Part shown: positions 1 to 12,138 of the stretch, piece after piece | Numbering within the stretch: position 1 is the stretch's first letter | Layout: every line of letters begins with the position of its first letter | Assembly (NCBI RefSeq): GCF_003573695.1 | Contig: NC_039362.1 | Location: 12,689,402-12,753,401 of the forward strand | DNA: 64,000 nt | Reading direction: 5' to 3' | Source: Papaver somniferum | Lineage: Eukaryota; Streptophyta; Magnoliopsida; Ranunculales; Papaveraceae | The notes under the pieces: model-generated | The model's input: only the letters and a program-made list of their open reading frames with translations | Told to the model about the DNA's origin: nothing | Database searches by the model: none | Made by a program: the position numbers and the translations under genes

Positions 1-79
1 TCAAAGATTGACTATTATATGTTGAAGATTTAATAATTAAATTCATAATCCTACAAGAATATGATCCAAGGATACTTAC

Positions 80-344
80 CCAATGTACAAGAAAAAAGAT
101 CTTACATAATGGTGAAACTGCATGAGCACGAAACTCATGCTCCTTAACCTTTCTCACACAAACATCTCCAATTATAAGAGCTAAGTACTCCGGATCAATG
201 GTATCATCAAGAATACAACCTTCAATTGTGATCTGAGAAGAAAACATCAAAAGGTTCAGTACAACCTACAACACCAACCAGAACAAGAAAAGCACAAAGA
301 GAAACACTTACCCATTTTGGTCTCTGTACATCCTGGGCATACAT
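80..344 (-). CDS. 5' coding exons of an unidentified gene (partial, runs off left edge)
   Basis: Two exons are readable on the minus strand. Exon 1 (344-312) starts at an ATG directly preceded by an in-frame TAG, which fixes the start, and encodes MYAQDVQRPKW. A 79-bp GT-AG intron (311-233, donor GTAAGT, acceptor TTCTCAG) follows. Exon 2 (232-80) gives 51 codons opening ITIEGCILDDTIDPEYLALI and ends at a consensus donor GTAAGTATC. Both junctions are phase 0. The peptide is acidic and hydrophobic, with no motif I recognise, so no function is proposed. A relic or captured gene piece is possible, because no further exon is visible before the window ends. Confidence 0.5.
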
Positions 345-2029
345 CTAACACTTCCTACACAATCAATCTCGTTCTCCTACACAAGTTCCACCTCTGCCTA
401 GCCTCTTCCTTACCACTGCTCCATCTCTGTAATGCCAAAACTTTATCAGAAGCATCAACACACACAACATCGTCTTCTTGATTTCCTCATCTAAACCACT
501 ACAGAGTCACCACCACCTGCAATACTAGCTCATCCTCAGGTCAATCCACTTCCACTTCCAACTGTAGCTTCAGCAATCACTCAGAACCAGCAAAATTAGT
601 TCATATCATACCCTGCATTCTATTTCACTCGTTAGCTGCAGCTTCAATTCAAATCCTAAACATTCTTCTAAGCATGTTAGATCAGAAACAAGAAAATTCA
701 ATATATTTCCAACTCAATCAAAAACCAAAAATCCCCCAAAGATTTCAACGTAATTCAAACCAAATCAGATACAAGAAATCCCCAATTTCAACCTAATTTG
801 AATTTAATCAAAAACCAAAACAATCTTCAAAATTCTAAACTCCTAAGATCATCATTAGAGTAAAAATCAGTTACAAGTTGCAAATAAAGATAGATCTCTG
901 TAAACTATCCAAAACAATAAACCCATATTCCTTCGAATTTCACTCTTTCTTTATCGTTCACTACACAAATAGAACATCAGAAATTTTGGGGTGAAGTGGT
1001 AAAGAAACAATGAGAGCTTGAATTTCTGGTCTTGATAGGAAATGATGAGGAGGATAAACTGAGATTTGACGGAGACAAAGACGATGAGACTGCTAGAGAT
1101 TCCATCTACAGGCAGAGGAAGAGAAATTAAGGTTTTATTTTTGTTCCCATGGTACTGATGGTTGTGTGTCGTTAAACAAGTAGATAATCCACCATTTCAA
1201 TTCAACAGAAGCACCAGTTTCTTCTTAATTTCTTCTCTTGAACTGAAAATACCTATTTCCTTCTCCACCAGCTCCAACATCAACTCAGTTTAGAACCCTA
1301 ATTCCTATTTCCCATCACAAATCCATTCTCGAGTTCATCTTAAATAAATCAACAGAACCCATCACAAATTGAACCAAAAGAAAAGGTAAATATGATGATA
1401 GGAGTTAGGATTTTGAGGATGATCTCAAGATGAAGTAAATTAGAGAAATCAAAATCGAAAAGAGAATCAGGGATTTGGGAAACCAGTGAATTAGGGTTTC
1501 ATGGAACCAAGAAATTGACAGTCTTCGGGGAAGATTAGAGATGGATTGTTGCATCTCCTCTCGTCTTTTGAGAGTTAGGGTTTTCTGTGTTAGAGAGGAA
1601 GATAAGAGATGGAAAATGAGTGAAGGGAAATGAGAAAGGAAAAAAAAAATATGTGAAAGAATTTGTACGGTGTAGATTCTGTTTAGGATGCTCGTACGGA
1701 TTGCATAAATTAAGGGACGGTGTAGATTCGCTTTAGGATGCTCATGCGGATTCAGAAGCTTGTGTGTTTCTCTTTGTGCTAGTTCAAATTCATGTATTCG
1801 ATTTTATTATCAACTTTCCGTATGAAAAAATATAAAAAATATATCATTAAATTTAAGATATTATTATCGACCTTCAATTATAAAAAAAAAATCCAAACAT
1901 ATATGGGAATGAAGCAGAAAAAATAAGAAAGTGTGTTATTTTGTGCTTTCTCTTTGTGCTTTTGCGCTTTCTCTTTATGATTCCGGTTTGAATTTTCGAC
2001 TAGTCACATAGGTCTTGAGGAAATTTTCA
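345..2029 (-). promoter_or_regulatory. leader and upstream DNA of the minus-strand gene
   Basis: No convincing coding sequence is present. Read on the minus strand it looks like the 5' leader and a leader intron of the gene starting at 344: it is pyrimidine-rich and holds AACCCTAA-type telo-box motifs (around 1490-1500 and 1575-1585), which are common in leaders of plant housekeeping genes. A 35-50 bp segment (ACGGTGTAGATTC then TTTAGGATGCTC) is repeated near 1668 and 1720. The exact transcription start cannot be fixed. Confidence 0.3.
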
Positions 2030-3640
2030 CTAGTCATACAGGTCATGAACTTCAAATGTGGTATAAAGACGTATAAAATATAAACCAAGAAGCTTCGGGT
2101 GGGTTCTGATTTCAAACTTAGAAGGATACATCATCCAAATCGATATATATGAAGCTCAGTGTCGATTTGAACTTCAAATATGGTATAACGGAATATAAAC
2201 TATGAACCAAAAAGCTCCGGGAGGGTTTTGACTTCAAACTTAACATGATATATCATCGAAATTGACAAAATGAATCTCATTGTCGATTCAAACTTCAAAT
2301 ATGGTATATCGGCATACAAACTATGAACCAAGAAGCTCTGGGAGGGTTCTGACTTCAAACTTAGCATGATACATCATCTAAATCAATAAATATGAAGCTC
2401 AGTGTCGATTCGAACTTCAAATTCGGTATAACGACACACAAACTATGAACCAAGAAGCTCCAGGAGGGTTCTGACTTCAAACTTAACATGATACATAATC
2501 AAAATCGGTAAATATGAAGCTCAGTGTCGATTTGAACTTCAAATATGGTATAACGACATACAAACTATGAACCAAGAAGCTTCGGGAGGGTTCCGACTTC
2601 AAACTTAACATGATACATCATCGAAATTGATAAATATGAAGCTCAGTGTCGATTCGAACTTTAAATATGGTATACCGGCATACAAACTATGAACCAAGAA
2701 GCTCTAGGAGGGTTCTAACTTCAAACTTAGCATGAATAATCATCGAAATCAATAAATATGAAGCTCATTGTAGATTCGAACTTCATATATGGTATAACGA
2801 CACACAAACTATGAACCAAAAAGCTCCGGAAGGGTTCTGACTTCAAACTTGGCATGATACATTATCGAAATAGGTAAATATGAAGCTCAGTGTCGATTTG
2901 AACTCCAAATATGGTATAAAGACATACAAACTATGAACCAAGAAGCTCCGGGAGGGTTCTGACTTCAAATTTAACATGATACATCATCGAAATCGATAAA
3001 TATGAAGCTCAGTGTCGATTCGAACTTCAAATATGGTATACCGTCATACAAACTATGAACCAAGAAGCTCTAGGAGGGTTCTGACTTCAAACTTAGCATG
3101 ATACATCATCGAAATCAATAAATATGAAGCTCAATGTAGATTCGAACTTCATATATGGTATAACGACATACAAACTATGAACCAAGAAGCTCCGGGAGGG
3201 TTCTGACTTCAAACTTGGCATGATACATCATCGAAATCAATACATATGAAGCTCAATATCGATTCTAACTTCAAATTCGGTATAACGACACACAAACTAT
3301 GAACCAAGAAGCTCCGGGAGGGTTCTGACTTCAAACTTAGAATGATAAATCTTCTAAATCGATAAATAAGAAGCTCAATGTCAATTAGAACTTCAAATTC
3401 GATATAACGACATACAAACTATGAACCAAAAATCTCTTGGATGGTTATGACTTCAAACTTCACATGATACATCATCGAAATCGATAAAAATGAAGCTCGG
3501 TGTCGATTCGAACTTCAAATGTGGTGTGACGACAAACAAACTATGAACCACGAATCTCTTGGAGAGTTCAAACTTCAAACTTAGCATGATACATCATCGA
3601 TATCGATAAATATGAAGCTCAATGTCGATACCATAGGAAT
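2030..3640. repeat. tandem array of ~122-bp units, about 13 copies
   Basis: A unit containing the words ACTATGAACCAAGAAGCTC, GGGAGGGTTCTGACTTCAAA, ATGATACATCATCGAAATC and GAAGCTCAGTGTCGATTCGA recurs at a spacing of about 121-123 bp, for example with GAAGCT near 2089, 2211, 2332, 2455, 2576 and 2698, through about 3550. Copies differ by scattered substitutions rather than being identical. There is no open reading frame through the array. It is a satellite-like block, either a free minisatellite or the tandem internal part of a larger element. Confidence 0.85.
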
Positions 3641-4135
3641 ATTCCATAAGAATATATATCCTGAAACGTTAAACACACCCCGTTTCGGCAACTTCAATAC
3701 TGGACCTGGCTCCGAGTTCGAAACCTGGCTGCAAGCGGACTATTATAAGTCTGAAACTTCGTAAGAACGATGAATTAACCTTTTGACAGGTAAGATTCCA
3801 TCTGGTATAACGACATACAAACTAGAAGGTTTATGCTCAAAATAGTTTTATCGGGACGGATATTTCTACTGAAGTAGTTTTATGCCCAAAATAGTTTTAT
3901 CATGACGGATATTTCTACCAAATCACAAAAAGCCTAAGTTACTAGAATTTAATGTTTTTGTCCAAAATTGTTTTTAGCAGAAGAGAGAAAAATTTAGCAG
4001 AAATGCATACTAAAATATTTTTTAACAGAATAGAGAAAAAATTTGCAGAGATGAATAAAATTTAGTAGAAATGAATAAAATTTAGCAGAACTGAAAAAAA
4101 ATATAGCAGAAGTGCATAAAATTTAGCAGAACGAC
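3641..4135. repeat. short degenerate repeats (ATTTAGCAGAA, TTTTATCGGGACGGATATTTC)
   Basis: Between 3641 and 3820 nothing is recognised. At 3845-3925 a ~55-bp segment with GTTTTAT, GGACGGATATTTCTAC occurs twice. From 3975 to 4135 the word ATTTAGCAGAA(A/C)TG recurs about six times with A-rich spacers. No coding capacity is seen. Confidence 0.5.
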
Positions 4136-4249
4136 AAATGAATTGTTGTACCCCTACGACGACCATTATTAAAGGTTGCGAAAGGAACGTGGAAAATCTT
4201 AATCTTTAACCGCATTTTAATCTCTAATCGTCCATTTAATTATTTTTTT

Positions 4250-6270
4250 TCTCCTTACCTTTTATTTATCCATTTCCCAAACTCTTCTCCTCCACTATTT
4301 TTTTTCTTCTTATCTTCTCTTTTCCTCCTCCTTCATCTCCCGTAGCACCTTCATCACTGTGTCTGTAGACACCACCACCACCACAACTCGTTCATCTTCT
4401 TCTTATTCCTTCATCACTGAAAACACACAGCTCACCATCACTGAAACCACTATCAACGTAATAACGAGCTAGCTGAATATTTCTTCACCAACTTATTACA
4501 CCAACAGATCGAGCTGAATACTTACTACCACCAACACTGATTTGAGATGTGATTTCAAACCACCACCACCACCACCACCACCATCTCAACTTCTTAATCC
4601 ATCAAAGGTTCATTGCAAAGGTCTGTGACATCATTTTCTCTTTATAGTTCTTAATCCATCAAAAATTAGGTTTTTCATTGTGAAATTTTTTGGGGAATTT
4701 TGAAAATCAAGGATAACTAATAATCTAGATAATAATTTGAATTTGGTTCAATTAGTTTAAATTTTCTTTAACAATTAATGTTTTGTGGAATTCAAATTGG
4801 TGTCTCATTTACGAATTCTGAATTTTATTCCGATCTGAAATTCTTATCATTGATCTCAGGTTCATGTGGAAGAACGTTGTATCATGGTTTTTGGTGTGGC
4901 TCGGTAAATTTTTTGTTGATTGTGAAAATTTATCTTGCCAGGGTGTTATTATGCCTGAATTGGTGCCTCAAAGTTCGATTGCAGTATGGAATGAATTAGT
5001 TCTGTAGCAATTGTGATTTCATGGGGGAGTTAGATGTATGTTAGGACTGAGATTGCAGTTGCAGGTTGTGATGTTGAATGGTACGAATCTCTGATGTAAT
5101 TGGCACAATCGGTTTTGCAGCTACAGCTTAGTGTTGGTGACTGAACAGCTGCAGGTAATGGTGAAGTTGATATTGTGTTACTGCCATCTGATGATAAGCA
5201 ATAGCGAAGCAAATGGTGGAGCTGCAGGTTATGAAGTGTTGTTAAGACTACAGAGAAGATGGACCTGTTGTGCAGATGAAATGGATAGAAGACAAAGATG
5301 AACCTAATGGTTGTGTCATGGAAACTACATGGATGAATGCTGGTATGATGTTGCTGAGACTGGAGGTATTGATACTGTTACTGGTGGTTTAGGCGAGGAG
5401 GAAAGAGTAGCTGAAAATATCTACAGTAAGGTATAAATTTCTTCATAATAGTTTGATTTTTGGTGAAATTTTGTTCAATTTTGATGAGTAATGTTTGAAA
5501 TTTTTGTAAGATATGTTGTTAGTAGATTTATCAAGATTTTTCTCATGGTTCTTTGTTTTCTAGCTTTGTGCATCATACTGCTACCTTTTAGATTGTGATG
5601 GTTTGCTATTGAGATGTTCTGTAACTATAGTATTGTATCTCAAATGATTTGATAGATCAAGTTCGTTCAGTCTAGTCTTTGTCAAGTCTTGTTTTATCTT
5701 AATCATTGTTATTTCATTTGTTTGTATGATCATTTTATATCTAGATACTGAAACTTAAGTGTAAAAGTATGCTAATTTGGTAATGTTGGTGATGCAACTT
5801 CAGAAAATTCGAGACATTGAATGTGGGGGTTTCTTATGGATAGAATGTATGCTTAATAAGTAATACATGCAATAATAGGATACACAATTTTGACTATTGG
5901 TTCAACTACATACTAGTCTATGACTCTATGCTGCGATTTGTGCTTACTCATTTCCTGTTTTATCTCGCTTGTACTAATGTGATTATGTTGTGATGCTTCA
6001 GAAAATGGAGAAAGAGAAGCTGGAGAATCTGGAGCCGTTGATACTATTACTGGTGGTTTTGAGTTGAAGATGCAGATGGTTTACAGGTGGAGTTGTGATG
6101 ATGTTCATGGGTTGGAAGTGCTAAGTCTATAAGACTGCAGAAAGAAATTGGCAGTGTTTGAGTAGGTTGAGCCGCAGTTGCATGAGCTGAGTGTGGGAAG
6201 CTGAATTGCAGGCATATGTTCATTATATGTTGATGTTGCAGTTGCAATCTGAGACAGTGTGAATTTAGAT
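4250..6270 (+). pseudogene. gene-like but non-coding cargo inside the CACTA-type element
   Basis: The left part is pyrimidine-rich and carries a (CAC)n run at 4559-4583, like a plant 5' leader, followed by TTTTCTCTTTATAG-like acceptors. Two segments near 5355-5430 and 6025-6065 are related to each other (both read GTTGATACT.TTACTGGTGGTTT after translation-like context E-T/S-G-G/A) and look like duplicated exon pieces ending at GGTATAAATTTC. Stops and frame changes interrupt any reading frame. It may be a transduplicated host fragment; the parent gene is not recognised. Confidence 0.3.
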
Positions 6271-6647
6271 TGTGATGTTTGATCTTATTACTGTGATTGT
6301 GATTTTGATGTTTGATCTTAGTTCAGAGTGAACACCCTTTTTTAACTCCACCAGTGAAAATAATTTATCATCTCGTTGTCGGTCTCAAGCCCGGAAAAAG
6401 GAGGAGAGAGTAAGGGAAATTTCTTTGAATAGATATCCATGTAGCAGTCTTCTTGTATACTCAAACTAATTTCTTTGCATAACCTTGGGTCTAAATCTAA
6501 ATCGACACAATATTTTTGTATAAGCTTGAGTCTAAATCTTGTCTGATTTCCATTTTGTGTTTAGTTACCATTTTATATCTAAACTATTAAATTGATGCAA
6601 CTCATCTTATAAGTTTAGAGTGCTTTGAATGCGGGAAAATTCAAGAA

Positions 6648-6722
6648 ACATAACTTGAAGTTCCAAAACAATATTTGGGTACTTACATAACTTGAAGTTC
6701 CAAAACAATATTTGGGTACTTA
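6648..6722. repeat. tandem duplication of a 37-bp segment
   Basis: The segment starting ACATAACTTGAAGTTCCAAA and ending ATTTGGGTACTT occurs twice, directly adjacent and identical, which points to a recent slippage or local duplication. Confidence 0.85.
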
Positions 6723-6904
6723 AACTGGACGGAACTTGAACTGTGAAATGTGAAACGAAATGCCAGGGACATGCTTTCTTCAACTACTAAATATGAAATG
6801 AGATGCATTGTCATTGTAGAATGTATGTGATTGTTTGCAGAGAAGGCTTCGTGCTGTTTACGGCTCATTCATTTGAGCCTAATATTTGAACATCTAATTT
6901 TATT

Positions 6905-7335
6905 TTCACAACTCTTATAAAGGTTGTCAAAGGTTGTTATGAAGTTAGTATAAAAAAGAACCACAAACCTGTCGGAATTGTGATAGTGTAAGCTTGGTTG
7001 TTGGTGTGCACTTGCACGCCTGAGGCTCAGGATCAAATCCCCACAACCTCATTTTCCAACATCCTATATTTTTACGCCAACAAATCTTATAAGGGTCGTT
7101 ATACAATTTCATTAGAAAAAAAAGGCACAAAAAACCCAAACTTGGGAAGTTTAAGCATGGTTGATAGGTTAGACTAACGCGTAATATGTTCATTTTCGAA
7201 TCACCTCATCCCATATTTTTTATTTTCATATTTTGGTTGTCTTCAACAACTCTTATAAGGGTTGTTGTACAATTTCATACAAAAATAACAAAAAAATCCA
7301 AACTTGTGAAGTGTAAGATGGTTGATGCCAACTCT
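6905..7335. repeat. three diverged direct repeats (~165-175 bp) near the CACTA right end
   Basis: The words CTTATAAGGGTTGTTGTACA and CCAAACTTG.GAAGT.TAAG.ATGGTTGAT recur from about 6912, 7086 and 7247. They sit just inside the presumed right terminus, where CACTA elements often carry sub-terminal repeats that bind transposase. Confidence 0.55.
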
Positions 7336-7539
7336 TTTTCTTAAAGAGTTGTCGTTCGTTTTCTTGTCGCAACCCTTTGGTTCTAGGGAAGGGTAGTGAT
7401 GTCATTCTACAACACTTCCTTTGAAAAAGGTTGTAAAACATGGGATGTACTACGACCTTTAATAAAAGGTTGTACTTTTCCAGTTGTAGATGTATATTTT
7501 TCCTGTAGTGTTGAATCTTGTGCTGGGAACCTGAGTTTA

Positions 7540-8755
7540 AAGTTATTTTTGGGAACCAAATTGATAACCAGTTGGTTCTGATGCTAGAATGGAATCACCT
7601 GTAAATATATCGCATGTTTCTGTCCTAAATAGGGAGGATATTTCGGTCGATGATATTTCATCAGGTAACAGTAGAACTGTTGGCTTAGAAGGAGATGGTG
7701 GTGAGGAAATAGTACTAGACTCAGATGAAAACATAGAAAATAGGAAGAGGTTGTTCTCTGAAATTTCACCAGATCTGAATGATGTTCCACCAGAATCGGG
7801 TCTCCTGCAAGTTGTGGTAACTCAGATATTATCTTCATATGAACCGATGTCGGATTTCAACTTTGAAACTTCTGATGCTCACTATTCATTCTCAAAGGAT
7901 CTGTCTGAGGAAGAGGATGAATATTACACTCCTTATAGAGAATTGGAAGTTGAGAGTAGTCAAGATGCCTTTAAACTCTCCAGATCCAGTAGAATTGAAT
8001 AGCTCCTCTAGACTAAAATTCAGTAGATGTAACCGATGAAGTTCAATCTGAGATTTCATTAGATCAGTTTGGAACATTCCTGGGGTATGATATTGCAGAT
8101 AAATTGGAATCAAACGTCAACCATGAGGAAATTGAAGAATTAGGGAATGGGATGAATCAGATCAATAAGATGGTGACTGCTGATAAAGATGGAGATGCTA
8201 GGAAAAAATTGAAAGGGATCCAGGTAATGGAAGATCAACTAAGTATGGAGTATCCCTTGCTTCAAGTGCAGAAAAAACGGAAGCTGTAGCTCTCCTGCAA
8301 GGAGCTAAGTGGCCAAAGATGCTGATTTAGAACACTTTTGGATGGAAGGTGGTGACTGTGAAAGAATTGTGGAGTTTATCAAAGGCAAGACAACAATGAT
8401 GGATTGGAGGAACCAGGTTATAGTTAAGGAATCAATGCAAGTTTAGCTGAATGCAACAAATTTTTGGGGTTCAAGTTTGTTCACAGGTCTGGCAACTTTG
8501 TGGCAGACAAGCTAGCTGCGGAGGCGAGGAAATCTTCAATTTTCAATAGCTGGACAGAAGATTTACCGGCCTTTCTAAATAGGTTTATAAATGTAAATAA
8601 AATAAGTAATCAAGTTACAAGTTCTACTAATAGAGTGTTGTCTCAATCTCAGAAAAGGAAATGTCATGTACTGATAACTTGATAACATTTTTCCTTCTGT
8701 GTGTTTTTAGTGTGTTTCTTTAATGCAATCCTTATTCTCAAAAAGGAAAAAAAGT
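7540..8755 (+). pseudogene. internally deleted LINE (non-LTR retrotransposon) remnant
   Basis: The left part holds an open acidic stretch (7589-8002, 137 codons, with DLNDVPPESG) and a second short frame (8104-8289) that resemble the linker of plant L1 first ORFs. The right part, about 8380-8682, encodes the C-terminal end of an RNase H domain: LGFKFVHRSGNFVADKLAAE follows a region reading DWRNQVIVKES, with a stop or frameshift between them. Endonuclease and reverse transcriptase are absent, so the copy cannot move by itself. A T-rich stretch and A-rich tail (8684-8755) follow the stop. Confidence 0.6.
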
Positions 8756-8920
8756 AAATTATACTTTATGCAATGCATAATTGATATATTTTTAGATGAT
8801 GATCTTTTGTTGTTTTTTTTTTGTCCCGAATCAAAAATAAAATATTTTATGAGGCAAATAAAATACATGATATTACAAATATTCATGTATACGTTTAAAT
8901 GAGCTCAAATGCTATTTTTG

Positions 8921-10010
8921 GTAACCTTTATAGGGGCTGAAGAAATCATTAGAGGTGCTGATCCATAATAATAATGTCTCTCTAGTTGGTTAGCGTGTGT
9001 CCTAATGGTAGTGTAAATTGCCTAGATTACCCTTTTAACTTTAAAAGACGGAATTGTCCTCCACAGTTTTTAAACCTAAATGGAAGATGAGAAGAAACGA
9101 ACCGTCTTCTTCTTCATATTCTCTTCGCCTCCATAGCCGACCTCCAACAGGAAAAATCAAAGGGAATGACTTATATGAGGTTTATTTTGAAAAATCCAGT
9201 TAGGGTTTACTTAATTTTGTTCGATTTAGGTTAAATTTTTATCGAAAAATAGGGTTTTAGATAAAAATTGAAATTCTAAATTTTGGGTTCATGTGAGTTA
9301 CGGTTGATTTTAATTCAATTAAGAACAATAATAGAAGATTTTGATGTTGTTATTGTTTGTAAGATTCAATTTACCAACCCTAGATTAGTAAATATGAGAA
9401 TTTAGTGCAGTTACGCTTTTTCTCTCTAACCATAACTTCACTTACGATTGGTTTCGTCACCATCATTACGAACCGTAAGTCTTCCTGCATGTCTCCAAAA
9501 TTTTCAACGGCTTATAACTTATCAATCGTAATATAGTTACGGTTTGTATTTGTATCAACCATTATCAACCGTAAATATTCTTGAGGCTCAAATGTATGTT
9601 TACGGTTCAAATATTTAGCTGATATACCAACCGTAGTTTATTTATGGTTGTTCTCAATCCTCAACTTATAAACCGTAATTAGTTACGGTTCATCTCAAGT
9701 TTTTTCTACCAATCGTAACTGGTTTTACGATTGGGTTTTCCCCAAATTTAACCAGTTATGGTTGGTAGTTCATCAGTTACGAACCGTAACTCCCACTTAC
9801 GGTTAGTTATGTAAATAATTCCAACCGTAAGTATCTCTGAAAATGTAAGAGTTTTGATCTTTTTACGTACTTTAGATAATTTTGAGCAACGAAAAGCTTA
9901 TTGGAGTTAAATTAGAGGTATACCTAGTCATATAAAGATTCACCCATCTCAAATTTTTATCCTATTATATTATCCCTCTAATGATTTCTTCAGCCCCTAT
10001 AACAGGTTAC
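8921..10010. repeat. array unit 1 (complete, both inverted ends)
   Basis: This is the only unit with both inverted ends. After the left end it carries a gene-leader-like part (ATGGAAGATGAGAAGAAAC, TTCTTCTTCATCTTCTC-like tract, TTAGGGTTT) and then about 500 bp packed with AACCGTAA/TTACGGTT words, including AACCGTAATTAGTTACGGTT at 9671-9690. Confidence 0.75.
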
Positions 10011-11060
10011 TATTTTTGTTACCCGAAATTGTATCAAACCACCATGATAATAATGTCTCTCTAGTTGGTTAGGGGGTGTCCTAATGATAGTGTAAATTGT
10101 CTATATTACCTTTTTAACTTTAAAAGACAGAATTTTCTTCTACAGTTTTTAAACCTAAATGGAAGATGAGAAGAAACAAACTGTCTTCTTCATCTTCTAT
10201 TCGCCTCCATAGCCGACCTCCAACCGGAAAAATCAACGGGAATGACTTATATGAGGTTTGTTTTGAAAAACCCAATTAGGATTTGATTAATTTTGTTCGA
10301 TTTAGGTTAAATTTTTATTGAAAACTAGGGTCTTAGATGAGAATTGAAATTCTAAATATTAGGTTCATGTGAGTTACGGTTGATTTTAATTCAATTACGA
10401 ACCGTAATGGAAGATTTTGATGTTGTTATGGTTTGTGAGAGTCAATTTACCAACCGTAGATTAGTAAACTGAGAATTTAATGCAGTTACGCTTTTTTTCT
10501 CTAACTGTAACATCATTACGAACCATAAATCTTCCTGCATGTCTCCAAAATTTTCTACGACTTATAATTTATCAACCGTAATATAGTTACAGTTTGTATT
10601 TGTATCAACCATTATCAACCGTAAATGTTACTGAGGCTCAAATATATGTTTACGGTTCAAATATTTAGTTGATATACCAACCGTAGTTTATTTACGGTTG
10701 GTCTCGATCCTCAGCTTATAAACCGTAATTAGTTACGGTTCATCTCATATTTTTTCTACCAACCGTAACTAGTTTTACGAATGGGTTTTCCCCAAATTTA
10801 AACAGTTATGGTTGGTAGTTCATCAGTTACGAATCGTAACTCCCACTTACGGTTCGTTACGTAAAAAATTCCAACCACAAGTATCTCTGAAAATGTAAAA
10901 GTTTTGATATTTTTACGTACTTTAGATAATTTTGAGCAACGAAAAGCTTATTGAAGCTGAATTAGAGGTATACCTAGTCATATAAAGATTCAGCCATCTT
11001 AAATTTTTATCCTATTATATTATCCCTCTAATGATTTCTTCAGCCCTTATAACATGTTAC
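10011..11060. repeat. array unit 2
   Basis: Begins with the flank word TATTTTTGTTACCCGAAATT rather than a left inverted end, joins the common sequence at the AATAATGTCTCT word, and ends with the right inverted end. Anchor spacing to unit 1 is 1079 bp and the end-to-end spacing 1050 bp. The palindrome AACCGTAATTAGTTACGGTT is retained at 10721-10740. Confidence 0.75.
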
Positions 11061-12138
11061 TATTTTTGTTACCCGAAATTGTATCAAACCACCAGGATAA
11101 TAATGTCTCTTTACTTGGTTAGGGGGTGTCCTAATGGTAGTATAAATTGTCTATATTACCCTTTTAACTTTAAAAGACGGAATTGTCCTATACAGTTTTT
11201 AAACCTAAATGGAAGATGAGAAGAAACAAACCGTCTTCTTTTTCATCTTCTCTTCGCCTATATAGCCGACCTCCAACCAGAAAAATCAACGAGAATGACT
11301 TATATGAGATTTATTTTGAAAAACCCAGTTAGGGTTTACTTAATTTTGTTCGATTTAGGTTAAATTTTTATCGAAAAATAGGATCTTAGATGAGAATTGA
11401 AATTCTAAATATTGGGTTTATGTGAGTTACGTTTGATTTTAATTTAATTACGAACCGTAATGGAAGATTTTGATGTTGTTATGGTTTGTAAAGTCAATTT
11501 ACCAACCGTAGATTAGTAAATATGAGAACTTAGTGAAGTTACTCTTTTTTTCTCTAACCGTAACATCACTTATGATTGGTGTCCACACCATCATTACGAA
11601 CCGTAAATCTTCCTGCATGTCCCCAAAATTTTCTATGGCTTATAACTTATCAACCGTAATATAATTACGATTTGTATTTGTATAAACCATTATCAACCGT
11701 AAATGTTCTTGAGGCTCAAATGTATGTTTACGGTTCAAATATTTAGTTGATATACCAACCATAGTTTATTCATGGTTGGTCTCGATCCTCAACTTACAAA
11801 CCGTAATTACTTACGGTTCATCTCAAGTTTTTTCTACCAACCGTAACTGGTTTTACGATCGGATTTTCCCTAAATTTAACCAGTTATGGTTGGTAGTTCG
11901 TCAGTTACGAACCGTAACTCCCACTTACGGTTGGTTACGTAAACAATTCCAACCGTAAGTATCTCTGAAAATGTAAAAATTTTGATCTTTTAACGTACTT
12001 TAGATAATTTTGAGCAACGAAAAGATAATTGGAGCTAAATTAGAGGTATACCTAGTCATATAAAGATTCACCCATCTCAAATTTTTGTCCTATTATATCG
12101 TCCCTCTAATGATTTCTTCAGCCTCTATAACAGGTTAC
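11061..12138. repeat. array unit 3
   Basis: Same organisation as unit 2. The inverted motif pair is kept with a one-base change in the spacer (AACCGTAATTACTTACGGTT, about 11799-11818). A few motif copies are lost by point changes. Confidence 0.75.

Larger units (their letters stand above)
4130..7510 (+). mobile_element. probable CACTA (En/Spm-like) non-autonomous element
   Basis: The right end reads TTTTTCCTGTAGTG (to 7510), the reverse complement of a CACTACAGGAAA-type CACTA terminus. Sub-terminal inverted words such as CGACCTTTAATAAAAGGTTG (7451-7472) are typical of these elements, and a related word (CGACCATTATTAAAGGTTGC) lies near 4157. No matching CACTACAGG left end was found, so the left limit is approximate and the element may be truncated. 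No transposase is present; the interior is gene-like but not translatable. Confidence 0.45.

Noticed and set aside
494..505. CCACTACAGAG as a CACTA left terminus
   Set aside because: Only the first seven bases fit, the following sequence does not match the right end at 7510, and no sub-terminal repeats are nearby.
2030..3640. CRISPR-like array
   Set aside because: The repeats are direct, contiguous and diverged without unique spacers, and the DNA is clearly plant nuclear.
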